Shown here in pieces: positions 1 to 5,986 of a stretch of DNA of 9,790 bases. Positions within the stretch are counted from its first letter, which is position 1; the number at the start of each line of letters is the position of its first letter. The notes beneath the pieces are model-generated. The model did not search any database and was not told the DNA's origin. It worked only from the letters and a program-made list of their open reading frames with translations. This stretch comes from Bacillota bacterium. Lineage in GTDB: Bacteria; Bacillota; UBA4882; JAAYXC01. Position numbers and translations under genes: made by a program. Location of the stretch: the NCBI GenBank assembly GCA_012516115.1, contig JAAYXC010000233.1, forward strand, positions 1 through 9,790, given 5' to 3'.

Positions 1-147
1 GACTTTGGCCACTAGGGCGCGGGCGGGATGGGGGACGAAACGAGCCCCCAGTTCCCGTGCCAAGCTCTCGATCACCAAAAACCCGGCGTTATGCCGGGTC
101 CGCGCATACCGAGCGCCCGGGTTGCCCAAGCCGACCAAAAGGTACAT
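1..147 (-). CDS. pth: Peptidyl-tRNA hydrolase, N-terminal part (cut by window edge)
   Basis: The first 49 codons of an aminoacyl-tRNA hydrolase of the Pth family, which releases tRNA from peptidyl-tRNA dropped by stalled ribosomes in the cytoplasm. Reading begins at an ATG at 147 (minus strand) with MYLLVGLGNPGARYARTRHN, the family's hallmark start. Asn9 and His19 correspond to Asn10 and the catalytic His20 of the E. coli enzyme. The frame stays open to the window edge, so the remaining roughly three quarters of the usual 185-200 residues lies outside. The start sits 17 nt after the L25 stop codon, so the two genes are almost certainly co-transcribed; ctc-pth is a common Firmicute order. The ribosome binding site is weak (AAGAGAA), which fits translation following on from L25. 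Confidence 0.92.
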   Translation of the reverse strand, partial: MYLLVGLGNPGARYARTRHNAGFLVIESLARELGARFVPHPARALVAKV

Positions 148-164
148 ACGTTCGTTCTCTTTTG

Positions 165-791
165 TTATTCTTCTTTCTTTTCCGTTACCAGTTCCGGTTC
201 GGCCGCCTCACCTGTCGGCGTCACTTCTTCCACGCCGGCCGGCAACGCGATGGTGACCACCACTTCGTCGGCCGGGGTAAGGATCTTTACCCCGGCGGGC
301 GGGGTGAGATCGCGTACGTGGAGGCTTTCCCCCACCGGTAGGTTCGTGATGTCCACCGTGATGGCTTCCGGTATGGCATTCGGCAGACAAGAAATGCTCA
401 ACGCATGGAGTAAGAGTTCGATCAGGACGCCTTCTTTGTGACGTTTCTCGGCGCCCACGAGGCGGACGGGTACTTCGGTCGTCACCGGCTGATCCATGGC
501 CACGGCCTGAAAATCCACGTGAATGATGTCTTCTTTGACCGGATCCCGCTGGAGTTCCTTGATGAGTACCGGCTGCTCCTCCACCTTTTTCCCACGTTGG
601 ATGGCGAGTTTAAGTAATCGACTCGTACCCCCATGGGCCACCAGACGCTCCAGTTCCCGCCGCGAAACCTTGATCGTTTCATGGAATCCTCGCGCGTAGA
701 CCACTGCCGGGATGAAACCCGCGCCGCGTAGTTTCGGGGCCGCGCCGGTCCCTCTCTCCGTGCGGGTCTCGGCTTGGAGAACCAACTCCAT
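165..791 (-). CDS. rplY: 50S ribosomal protein L25, long Ctc type
   Basis: A 208-residue L25/Ctc-family protein that binds 5S rRNA in the large ribosomal subunit. Residues 1-95 form the L25 5S-binding domain (start MELVLQAETRTERGTG, then the GAGFIPAVVYARG segment at 24-35). Residues about 100-190 form the second beta domain of the longer TL5/Ctc proteins. The acidic, Glu-rich tail (195-208) is typical. The ATG at 791 is preceded by AGGGAGG at good spacing, and a strong promoter lies just upstream (828-856). pth follows after 17 nt. In Bacillus, ctc is partly under the general stress sigma factor; here the visible promoter is of the housekeeping type, so stress control is not evident. Confidence 0.95.
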   Translation of the reverse strand: MELVLQAETRTERGTGAAPKLRGAGFIPAVVYARGFHETIKVSRRELERLVAHGGTSRLLKLAIQRGKKVEEQPVLIKELQRDPVKEDIIHVDFQAVAMDQPVTTEVPVRLVGAEKRHKEGVLIELLLHALSISCLPNAIPEAITVDITNLPVGESLHVRDLTPPAGVKILTPADEVVVTIALPAGVEEVTPTGEAAEPELVTEKKEE

Positions 792-827
792 CTTTTTCCC
801 TCCCTATCTTCGGCCACACTGCCCCTA

Positions 828-856
828 ATTATAGCACGTCCCCGCAGGAGTAGCAA
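828..856 (-). promoter_or_regulatory. Housekeeping promoter of the L25-pth unit
   Basis: On the minus strand TTGCTA (856-851) and TATAAT (833-828) are separated by 17 bp. The -10 is a perfect match and carries an upstream TGC, an extended -10. The start point would fall near 821, leaving a leader of about 30 nt before the L25 ATG. There is no room for a riboswitch. Confidence 0.85.
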
Positions 857-962
857 ACCCCCCGCGAACCCCGACCGGGTCAAGCTTTTGTAACGTGTCG
901 CGATTTTATTTTCGGTCTAAAGCATCTTCCGCCTCTCGCCTCCCTAGAAATAGAAAGGGAAA

Positions 963-1026
963 ACCATCCTTGGCGGCGAAATCACCCTTATGAGGGTGAA
1001 AGAAGCCGACTCACCCAAAGGATGGT
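963..1026 (+). repeat. Inverted repeat enclosing the SatD leader
   Basis: ACCATCCTT (963-971) is the exact reverse complement of AAGGATGGT (1018-1026), with GG/CC (972-973 with 1015-1016) extending it past a one-base bulge. In RNA this stem would enclose the hairpin at 982-999 and cover part of the ribosome binding region of the SatD gene. It competes with the local pairing of 1011-1016 with 1023-1028. Seen directly; the function is inferred. Confidence 0.55.
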
Positions 1027-1032
1027 GAGAAG
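982..1032 (+). promoter_or_regulatory. Paired-dyad leader in front of the SatD-family gene
   Basis: Two 18-nt dyads start exactly 29 nt apart. The first (982-999) is TCACCC-N6-GGGTGA, perfect. The second (1011-1028) is TCACCC-N6-TGGTGA, 5 of 6 pairs. The second one's right arm is also the ribosome binding site and ends 4 nt before the ATG at 1033. The same arrangement, in the same register, precedes the next gene (1645-1695). It can be read as a tandem DNA operator or as an RNA leader in which the four arms pair as 1:2 plus 3:4 (binding site closed) or 2:3 (binding site open). I could not find a convincing promoter upstream of it. Confidence 0.6.
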
Positions 1033-1662
1033 ATGCCGTTGGTCACCGTCTTTACCGCCGATGTCATCGACTCCCGCCGCCATGGCGAAGTGGCCGGGTT
1101 TCTGACCACCCGCCTCGCCGACCTTACCCATCCGGTCCTCCTGACGCCCTTCACCGTCTCCCGCGGTGACGAGTTCCAAGGACTCTGCCGGGGAAGCCTG
1201 CGGGCGCCCGAGATCGTCCGTCTCCTCCGTTACCGTTGCCGTCCCCTCTCCTTTCGCCTGGGCATCGGCATCGGCGAAGGTCCGGCCACGGAGGCATCTT
1301 CTTCGTGGGGACTCAACGGCGAAGCCTTCTTCCGCGCCCGCGAGGCCTTGGAGCGGACCAAGAAAAAGACCACCCTCTTGACGGCGGTCGTCTCCGGCGA
1401 CGAACGTCTGGATGCCGTCGCCGAAGGGATCTTCGTCCTGCTCGACGCCGTTTGGACGCGATGGACCAAAGAACAATGGGAGGCCGTTCTGGCCTACGAA
1501 CGTTACGGTACTTATGAAGCCGCCGGCCAGGTCCTCGGGATCGCCTTCCAGAACGTGGCCAAACGCTGTCGGGCGGCCCGCTGGCCGGCCGTGCGCGTGG
1601 CCGAGACGGCCCTTCGGCGCCTGGGGGAGTTGATGGCCTGTTCTTCACCCGAGCAAGGGTGA
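1033..1662 (+). CDS. SatD family protein with C-terminal helix-turn-helix
   Basis: A soluble 209-residue protein of the SatD family, named after the S. mutans sat acid-tolerance operon; the biochemical role is not established. The family signature is clear: TADVIDSRR at 8-16, SRGDEFQGL at 43-51, RLGIGIGEG at 75-83 and FRAREALERTKK at 100-111. Residues about 147-185 (YGTYEAAGQVLGIAFQNVAK and flanks) read as a helix-turn-helix. The order of motifs resembles class III nucleotide cyclases and GGDEF domains: an early Asp (D10), a GD motif (D46), then R-x-GI-x-x-G. The asparagine expected of active cyclases is not evident, so catalysis is doubtful. The ATG is preceded by GGTGAG, embedded in the dyad leader. 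The DUF3307 gene follows after 33 nt, a pairing seen in many Firmicutes. The stop codon lies in a dyad. Confidence 0.83.
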   Translation: MPLVTVFTADVIDSRRHGEVAGFLTTRLADLTHPVLLTPFTVSRGDEFQGLCRGSLRAPEIVRLLRYRCRPLSFRLGIGIGEGPATEASSSWGLNGEAFFRAREALERTKKKTTLLTAVVSGDERLDAVAEGIFVLLDAVWTRWTKEQWEAVLAYERYGTYEAAGQVLGIAFQNVAKRCRAARWPAVRVAETALRRLGELMACSSPEQG

Positions 1663-1695
1663 TAAAAGTATATTCGCCTTTTAGAGGGTGAAAAA
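1645..1695 (+). promoter_or_regulatory. Paired-dyad leader in front of the DUF3307 gene
   Basis: This aligns without gaps to the leader at 982-1032. The first dyad, 1645-1662, is TCACCC-N6-GGGTGA and contains the last codons and stop codon of the SatD-family gene. The second, 29 nt further at 1674-1691, is TCGCCT-N6-GGGTGA, whose arms still pair in RNA over all six positions when two G-U pairs are allowed. Its right arm is the ribosome binding site, and it ends 4 nt before the ATG at 1696. Keeping pairing through G-U substitutions favours an RNA reading, although one example is not proof. Confidence 0.6.
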
Positions 1696-2496
1696 ATGTC
1701 GATCACCGTCTTCCTTCTGGCCCTCGCCGCCCATCTCGGGGCGGACTTCCTCCTTCAATCGGAGGCTTTGCTCCGGGCGCGATCCATGGGCGGGATCGTC
1801 CCTTATCTCCTCCACGGGGGCATCTTGGCCCTAAGTCTGGTCGTCCTTCTCCATATCTTCGGGGTTTGGAATGCGGTCGTCTTCGCGGTGGTCTCGGCCA
1901 CCCTTCACGCCGGAGTGGACTGGACCAAAGACCGCCTCCGTCGAAGACTCGGCCCCTCGGCCGGTCCCGGCCTCTTCCTGGCCGACCAGGGTTTGCATCT
2001 CTTCTGCTTGTTTTTTCTGGCCGGTCGCCTGGATTTTCAACCGGTGACCCGCCTCGGAACGTTCTACCGTTCCCTTTGGGTACCGCCGGCCATGGAGACC
2101 ACGTTCATAAAGGCCGCCGGCCTCGGCCCCGCGCTTACCGACAAATTTCTCCTCGTCCTCGTCTTCTATCTGGCGGTGATCTTCGGCGGGTCGGTCTTCG
2201 TCCGCGAACTTCTGGAAGCCGTCCGCGTCACCCCGCAGGAGACCGATACCGAAGGCGTCACCCGGAGAAAGACCGGCCTTTACATCGGCCTTCTGGAACG
2301 CAGCCTGGTCCTCACATTGATCCTGGCCGATGCCGCCTCGGCGGTGGGCCTGGTGGTAGCGGCCAAGTCCGTGGCCCGCTTCAAGGAATTAAACGAGAAG
2401 GGTTTCGCCGAGTACTACCTCGTGGGGACCCTGGCCAGCATAACCCTGGCCGTGGCCGGAGGAGTAGTTGCCAAAATTTGTTTGGCGTATCTCTAA
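1696..2496 (+). CDS. DUF3307 family integral membrane protein
   Basis: A 266-residue membrane protein of the DUF3307 family; no function is known to me. The N-terminal part (residues 1-110) carries the family's conserved polar residues within helices: AAHLGADFLLQS at 11-22, LLH at 38-40, LHAGVDWTKDR at 70-80 and ADQGLHLF at 96-103. Hydrophobic segments are visible at about 3-20, 33-54, 58-73, 96-110, 151-168, 203-222 and 242-264. The C-terminal half has the recurring VAAKSVARFKEL (221-232) and EYYLVGTLAS (239-248) motifs of DUF3307 proteins found next to SatD. It lies 33 nt after the SatD-family gene and before a terminator, so the two form one unit. The conserved His and Asp residues in membrane helices suggest metal or proton handling, but that is only inference. 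GAGGGTGA gives a good ribosome binding site. Confidence 0.85.
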   Translation: MSITVFLLALAAHLGADFLLQSEALLRARSMGGIVPYLLHGGILALSLVVLLHIFGVWNAVVFAVVSATLHAGVDWTKDRLRRRLGPSAGPGLFLADQGLHLFCLFFLAGRLDFQPVTRLGTFYRSLWVPPAMETTFIKAAGLGPALTDKFLLVLVFYLAVIFGGSVFVRELLEAVRVTPQETDTEGVTRRKTGLYIGLLERSLVLTLILADAASAVGLVVAAKSVARFKELNEKGFAEYYLVGTLASITLAVAGGVVAKICLAYL

Positions 2497-2503
2497 AAAT
2501 AAC

Positions 2504-2538
2504 GCCCCACCCGGCTTACCGAGGGGGCTTTTCTTTTG
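2504..2538 (+). terminator. Rho-independent terminator, probably bidirectional
   Basis: GCCCC (2504-2508) pairs with GGGGC (2524-2528). An inner CGG/CCG stem closes a CTTA loop, with one bulge and one mismatch between the two stems. TTTTCTTTT follows on the plus strand, 8 nt after the DUF3307 stop codon. On the minus strand the hairpin is followed by GTTATTTTT, so it can also end transcripts leaving folD, about 75 nt downstream of that stop. Confidence 0.8.
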
Positions 2539-2612
2539 TGCGCACCGAGCAACGCGATGGAGCTCGACGCTTTTAAATACGCACTTACGAGGCATGGCCA
2601 ACAAGGACTAAC

Positions 2613-3479
2613 TCAAAACGGTGATCCCTCCATCGCCCACAGAGCCGCCTGGAGCGTATTCCACATCAGCATGGTAATGGTCATGGGGCCTACTCCGCCC
2701 GGGACCGGGGTAATGGCCCCCGCCACCTCCAAAGCGGCGGCGAAGTCCACGTCGCCCACGAGCCTTCCGTCGGGGAGACGATTCGTCCCCACATCGATGA
2801 CGGTGGCCCCGGGCTTGATCATGCCGGCCGTCACCAGTCCCGGCCGGCCGACGGCCACCACCAGGATATCGGCGCGGCGGCAGACCTCGGCCAAGTTCCT
2901 GGTGCGCGAATGACAGATGGTGACCGTCCCGTGGGCGGCCAAAAGAAGGAGGGCCGCGGGTTTGCCCACGAGCTCGCTTCGGCCCACCACCACGCACTCG
3001 GCGCCCTTGATCTCGGTGCCCGCCTCCCGGATCAGTTCCATAACCCCCGCGGGCGTACAAGGAACGAAACCCGGAAGACCAGCCAGAAGCCGTCCCATAT
3101 TTACGGGATGAAGACCATCCACATCTTTGCGGGGATCGATGGCCGCGAGGACGGCCCGCTCGTCAAAACCAGCCGGGAGAGGAAGCTGGACCAGGATGCC
3201 GTGGATGCGGGGATCCGCATTCAGCCGCCCGATGAGGGCGATGAGCTCGGCCTGGGGGATGGTGGCCGGGAGATCGTACCCTTCCGAATAGAGCCCCAGC
3301 TCGGCACAGGCCTTCTTCTTGCCGTTGACGTAGATTCGCGAGGCCGGATCGTCGCCGACGAGGATCACCGCCAGACCGGGTCTCGTCCCCTTCTCCGTCA
3401 GCGCCGCCGCCTTGGCTTTCACCTCGGCGCGGATCCTGGCCGCCACCGCCTTGCCGTCGATGATCCTCGCCGCCACCAT
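2613..3479 (-). CDS. folD: Bifunctional methylene-THF dehydrogenase / methenyl-THF cyclohydrolase
   Basis: A 288-residue cytoplasmic FolD that interconverts 10-formyl-THF, methenyl-THF and methylene-THF using NADP(H). The catalytic residues keep the E. coli spacing: Tyr50 and Lys54 in YVNGKKKA, Gln98 in ILVQLPLP, and Asp121 in DPRKDVDG. The NADP-binding Rossmann part starts at about 140, with VVVGRSELVGKP at 163-174, and the end contains the PVPGGVGPMT signature. I chose the ATG at 3479 because GGGAGGA lies 5 nt upstream and the length matches the family; an in-frame start at 3503 would add eight unrelated residues. It is the last gene of the one-carbon block, 140 nt after nfnB. No separate fchA is present, so FolD must do the cyclohydrolase step here. 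In M. thermoacetica, as I recall, folD also neighbours nfnAB, which fits an NADPH-linked enzyme. Confidence 0.97.
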   Translation of the reverse strand: MVAARIIDGKAVAARIRAEVKAKAAALTEKGTRPGLAVILVGDDPASRIYVNGKKKACAELGLYSEGYDLPATIPQAELIALIGRLNADPRIHGILVQLPLPAGFDERAVLAAIDPRKDVDGLHPVNMGRLLAGLPGFVPCTPAGVMELIREAGTEIKGAECVVVGRSELVGKPAALLLLAAHGTVTICHSRTRNLAEVCRRADILVVAVGRPGLVTAGMIKPGATVIDVGTNRLPDGRLVGDVDFAAALEVAGAITPVPGGVGPMTITMLMWNTLQAALWAMEGSPF

Positions 3480-3619
3480 ACATCTCCTCCCATGATCGGG
3501 CAAAAGGGGAAAGGTTAAAGGCTAAAGTGGATGTATTTTTTAATCTAGGCACCGGTTAACCTTCCCCGCTTTCCTCGCGGCTTTTCCCTTTTGCCTCTTG
3601 CCTCCCGCCTCTTACCCCT

Positions 3620-4996
3620 CTATCTCTTCAGCTCTCTCAAGATCGCCCGTGCCGCCTTCTTCCCGGCGCCCATGGCCGCGATGACCGTGGCCGAACCGGT
3701 GACGATGTCGCCGCCGGCATAAACGCGCGGGAGACTGGTGGCCCCCGTCTCCGCGTCGGCGATGATATAACCGCGGTCGTTTAAGGCCAACCCCTGGACC
3801 CCCCTGGTCAGGACGGGGTTCGGCCCCTGGCCGATGGCCACCACCACCGTCTCGGCCGGCACGACAAACTCGCTGCCCGGGACCGGGACCGGCCGCCGCC
3901 GGCCGGAAGCGTCGGGCGCGCCGAGCTCCATGCGGAGACATTCCAGGCCGGTCACCCATCCGTCTTCGCCGAGGACGCGCACGGGATTGGTGAGGAGACG
4001 GAAGCGAACTCCCTCCTCCTCCGCGTTCTCGATCTCCTCGGCCCGGGCCGGCATCTCGGCCCGCGAACGCCGGTAGACGATGGTGACCTCCTCGGCGCCC
4101 AGACGCAGGGCCGTCCGCGCCGCGTCCATGGCCACGTTCCCGGCCCCCACCACCGCCCCCCGCCGGCCGACCTTGATCGGCGTGCCGTACTCCGGGAAGA
4201 GATAGGCCTTCATCAGGTTGGTGCGGGTCAAAAACTCGTTGGCCGAATAGACGCCGTTCAAGTTCTCCCCCGGTATCCCGAGGAAATGCGGGAGCCCGGC
4301 GCCGGTCCCGATAAAGACCGCCTCATAGCCTAGGGAGAAGAGCTCCGGGAGGGAGTAGAGCTGGCCGATGCCCGCGTTGAGCTTGATCTCCACCCCCAGG
4401 CTCTCCACGTAGCGGATCTCCTCGTCGACGATGGCCTTGGGTAGCCTGAACTCCGGGATGCCGTAGCGCAGGACCCCGCCCGGCGCATGGAGGATCTCGA
4501 AGATCGTCACCCGGCACCCGCCGCGGGCCAGATCCGCCGCGCAGGTCAGGCCGGCCGGGCCCGAACCGATCACCGCCACCTGGGGGCCGTCCGGCCGGGC
4601 CGAGACGGCAGGTCCTTCCCGGGTCGCGGCCCGCTCGCAGTCGGCCGCGTAGCGCTCCAGATAACCGATGGCCAAGGGTTTACCTTTCTTTCCCAGCACA
4701 CAGGCGGCCTCGCACTGGGTCTCCTGCGGGCAGACCCGGCCGCAGATGGCCGGCAGGGCGTTCTTCTCTTTGATCAGCCGCGCGGCGGCGATGGGATCCC
4801 CGGCGGCAACGAGCCGGACGAAACCGGGGATATCCACCTCCACCGGGCAGCCGGTGGTACACGGTCGGTTCTTGCACTGGAGACAACGCCGCGCCTCGGC
4901 CGCCGCCTGCGCGGCGGTCAGACCCTGGGCCACTTCGTCGAAGTTCCTCCGCCGGGCCTCCACCGGTTGTTTGGGCATGCTCACGCGTTCCGGCAT
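3620..4996 (-). CDS. nfnB: NfnB, NADPH-binding large subunit of the bifurcating transhydrogenase
   Basis: A 458-residue flavoprotein of the glutamate synthase small-chain family. Residues 38-99 hold two cysteine sets (C38, C41, C46, C50 and C85, C89, C95, C99) expected to bind two [4Fe-4S] clusters. GSGPAG at 144-149 binds FAD, GAGNVA at 284-289 binds NADPH, and YAGGDIVTG near the C-terminus is the second FAD contact. Proteins of this shape are often labelled GltA/GltD, but no glutamate synthase large subunit is nearby, and an NfnA homologue directly precedes it. NfnAB reversibly couples NADH plus reduced ferredoxin to the reduction of two NADP+. The ATG at 4996 overlaps the nfnA end by 16 nt and has GGGAGGG 6 nt upstream; a second ATG at 4978 lacks a binding site. 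The overlap implies coupled translation. Confidence 0.92.
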   Translation of the reverse strand: MPERVSMPKQPVEARRRNFDEVAQGLTAAQAAAEARRCLQCKNRPCTTGCPVEVDIPGFVRLVAAGDPIAAARLIKEKNALPAICGRVCPQETQCEAACVLGKKGKPLAIGYLERYAADCERAATREGPAVSARPDGPQVAVIGSGPAGLTCAADLARGGCRVTIFEILHAPGGVLRYGIPEFRLPKAIVDEEIRYVESLGVEIKLNAGIGQLYSLPELFSLGYEAVFIGTGAGLPHFLGIPGENLNGVYSANEFLTRTNLMKAYLFPEYGTPIKVGRRGAVVGAGNVAMDAARTALRLGAEEVTIVYRRSRAEMPARAEEIENAEEEGVRFRLLTNPVRVLGEDGWVTGLECLRMELGAPDASGRRRPVPVPGSEFVVPAETVVVAIGQGPNPVLTRGVQGLALNDRGYIIADAETGATSLPRVYAGGDIVTGSATVIAAMGAGKKAARAILRELKR

Positions 4997-5823
4997 CGGC
5001 AGCCCTCCCCGGCGGCGGCGACCGCCCGGCGCTCTTCTTCACGGTAAAAACTCTGACGTCGTCGCAGCTCGACAAAGTCCACGGCGTGCCCGTCGAACTC
5101 CGGCCCGTCCACACAGGCGAACTTCGTCGCGCCGGCCACCGTTACCCGGCAACTCCCGCACATCCCGCTGCCGTCGACCATGATGGGGTTCAGGCTGACG
5201 ATGGTCTTAATGCCGTACGGTCGCGTGAGCTCGGCCACGGCCTGCATCATGGGGACCGGACCGATGGCGGTGACCGAAGCGATCGCCTGCTCTTCGGCTA
5301 AAAGCTCGGCCAAGGCGTCGGTGACCAACCCCTTTCGGCCGTAACTGCCATCATCGGTGGTGACCAGGAGCCGCTCGCAGCCGGCTCGCATTTCTTCCTC
5401 GAGGATGAGAAGTTCTTTGGTCTGGGCGCCGATAATGCCCAAAACGCGGTTCCCTACTTCCCGGTGGCGCCTGGCCTGGGGCAGGATGGGGGCAACGCCG
5501 ATCCCGCCGCCGACGCAAACCACCGTCCCCACCCGTTCGATCTCCGTCGGCCGGCCCAGGGGACCGAGCAGGTCGCGGATGGTATCTCCGGCCCGCAGGC
5601 GGACCAAGTCGGCGGTGGAACGGCCCACCTCCTGGATGACCAGCACGATGGTCCCTTCCTCCCGGTCGGCTTCCACGATGGTGAGGGGAATCCGTTCGGC
5701 CTTCTCATCCAGTCTTACCATGACGAACTGCCCCGGTTCGGCCTTGGCGGCCACTTCCGGGGCGGCCACGCGTAGCCAGGAAACGCGCGGGGCCAAGATG
5801 CGCTGTTCTACGATTAACGGCAT
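4981..5823 (-). CDS. nfnA: NfnA, NADH-binding small subunit of the bifurcating transhydrogenase
   Basis: A 280-residue ferredoxin-NAD(P) reductase-like protein, also seen as sulfide dehydrogenase beta or a PyrK relative. RIPLTI at 44-49 is the FAD site, VGGGIGVAPI at 104-113 is the NAD-binding start, and IGPVPMMQAV at 187-196 is characteristic. Near the C-terminus, Cys222, Cys225 and Cys237 with Asp217 (VDGSGMCGSC and following) match the unusual three-Cys, one-Asp [2Fe-2S] site of Nfn proteins. The C-terminal tail adds two further cysteines (C275, C277) in GCRCRNA, which I cannot assign. The start at 5823 follows GGAGGT at ideal spacing. It lies 163 nt after the methyltransferase gene and overlaps nfnB. 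Together they can make NADPH for FolD and other reductive steps. Confidence 0.93.
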   Translation of the reverse strand: MPLIVEQRILAPRVSWLRVAAPEVAAKAEPGQFVMVRLDEKAERIPLTIVEADREEGTIVLVIQEVGRSTADLVRLRAGDTIRDLLGPLGRPTEIERVGTVVCVGGGIGVAPILPQARRHREVGNRVLGIIGAQTKELLILEEEMRAGCERLLVTTDDGSYGRKGLVTDALAELLAEEQAIASVTAIGPVPMMQAVAELTRPYGIKTIVSLNPIMVDGSGMCGSCRVTVAGATKFACVDGPEFDGHAVDFVELRRRQSFYREEERRAVAAAGEGCRCRNA

Positions 5824-5858
5824 TCATTACCTCCATGCCCAACCGATTTTCTCTTCTT

Positions 5859-5977
5859 CCTTCGCGGCTTCGTGGGTGATAACATCTCGAGCCGGTTCAC
5901 GCGAAGGCGCGAAGGTATAAAATCTAGCCAGATCCCCGGTTTAATCTCTTCTCCTCTTTGCGGCTTCGCGTGAGATT
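5859..5977. repeat. Three copies of a GCG-rich dyad element between the methyltransferase gene and nfnA
   Basis: Three related stretches of about 20 bp occupy this gap. Copy A at 5859-5880 and copy C at 5954-5973 run in one direction, and copy B at 5896-5915 in the other. The shared core is CTTYGCGSCTTCGYG. TCACGCGAAG (5897-5906) and CTTCGCGTGA (5964-5973) form a perfect 10-bp inverted repeat. The element resembles dispersed intergenic palindromes found in many genomes. It may shape the stability of the mRNA between the two genes, but that is inference. Confidence 0.55.
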
Positions 5978-5986
5978 AAGTTTTCT

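Noticed and set aside
1669..1674. TATATT as a -10 box for an internal DUF3307 promoter
   Set aside because: No -35-like hexamer lies 16-18 bp upstream, and the matching position in the first leader has a GC-rich sequence.
1866..2576. A 236-codon plus-strand frame over the DUF3307 gene
   Set aside because: It is Arg- and Pro-rich shadow sequence; the overlapping DUF3307 frame has conserved motifs and membrane segments, and this frame runs through the terminator.
3530..3562. Possible folD promoter and the GGTTAACC palindrome in the nfnB-folD spacer
   Set aside because: Only 3 of 6 positions match in each hexamer at the best spacing, and an 8-bp palindrome alone is expected by chance.
3620..4996. 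Glutamate synthase small subunit (gltD) as the name for this gene
   Set aside because: The domain layout is shared, but there is no large subunit and an NfnA partner directly overlaps it, so NfnB is better supported.
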